From the NCBI GenBank assembly GCA_020722645.1, contig DYKL01000221.1:1-6165 (forward strand): a DNA stretch of 6,165 nt, in the 5' to 3' direction. The notes under the pieces are model-generated. The model saw only the letters and a list, made by a program, of their open reading frames with translations, was not told the DNA's origin and searched no databases. The position numbers and the translations under genes were made by a program. The stretch is from Acetofilamentum sp. (lineage in GTDB: Bacteria > Bacteroidota > Bacteroidia > Bacteroidales > JAFGUD01). This document shows, in pieces, positions 6,060 to 6,165 of this stretch. How positions within the stretch are numbered: position 1 is the stretch's first letter; each line of letters starts with the position of its first letter.

Positions 6060-6165
6060 CGAGTTAACAATTCCAAAAGTATTATTTTCAATTTTACGAA
6101 TTTCTAAACTTTTATGGCTCTTTTATTAAAGAATGTTGGTAACAAATTTTAATGTTTGGTATAAT
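6060..6165 (-). other. Upstream TPR-like coding sequence interrupted by stops
   Basis: In the phosphatase frame the 21 codons directly before the ATG read 'KSLEIRKIENNTFGIVNS' and similar, the usual wording of a TPR helix pair, but TAA TAA stands at 6128-6123. A second frame is open from the right edge to a TAA at 6114-6112 and ends 'HSLIKEP'. It could be the continuation of the same gene before a frameshift between roughly 6112 and 6130. The right edge prevents a decision on whether the full gene lies beyond. Confidence 0.5.

Overview
The window is visibly AT-rich and most likely comes from a member of the Bacteroidota, probably an environmental Bacteroidales-like lineage. Four things point there: a DUF2027-Smr protein (a family I know essentially from this phylum), a TPR / membrane / coiled-coil / SpoIIE phosphatase of the type common in Bacteroidota, RHS (YD-repeat) remains with the Bacteroidota-style wording, and leaders without Shine-Dalgarno sequences plus one possible TAnnTTTG promoter box. 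The taxonomic call is an inference from protein families.

The window splits into two halves. Positions 1-1680 are a gene graveyard. A reading frame enters from the left edge and stops inside a 108-bp tandem repeat (303-538, two full copies and a stub, ending in a C10 tract). Next comes a fragment of an RHS protein (539-918) with an in-frame stop, an internal duplication scar and a small perfect GC-rich palindrome. Last is a reverse-strand membrane-protein gene (969-1637) that I recognise as DUF6498-like. It can be rebuilt over its whole length but is broken by two frameshifts and two stop codons.

Positions 1716-6059 look intact and ordinary. On the reverse strand, DUF2027-Smr (2276-3316) is followed 35 bp later by a 174-residue conserved hypothetical (1716-2240), so the two are probably co-transcribed. 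Divergent from them is a sodium/proton-coupled acidic amino acid symporter (3447-4688). It converges, with only 24 bp between stop codons, on a SpoIIE-type phosphatase with TPR repeats (4713-6059). The phosphatase's N-terminus looks incomplete: TPR-like coding sequence continues upstream of its first ATG and then meets two stop codons.

Nothing here amounts to a new defence, mobile or metabolic system. The most interesting parts are the repeat/RHS junction, the palindrome inside the RHS fragment, the decayed DUF6498 gene and the possibly truncated phosphatase. No RNA gene, CRISPR array or intact insertion sequence was seen.
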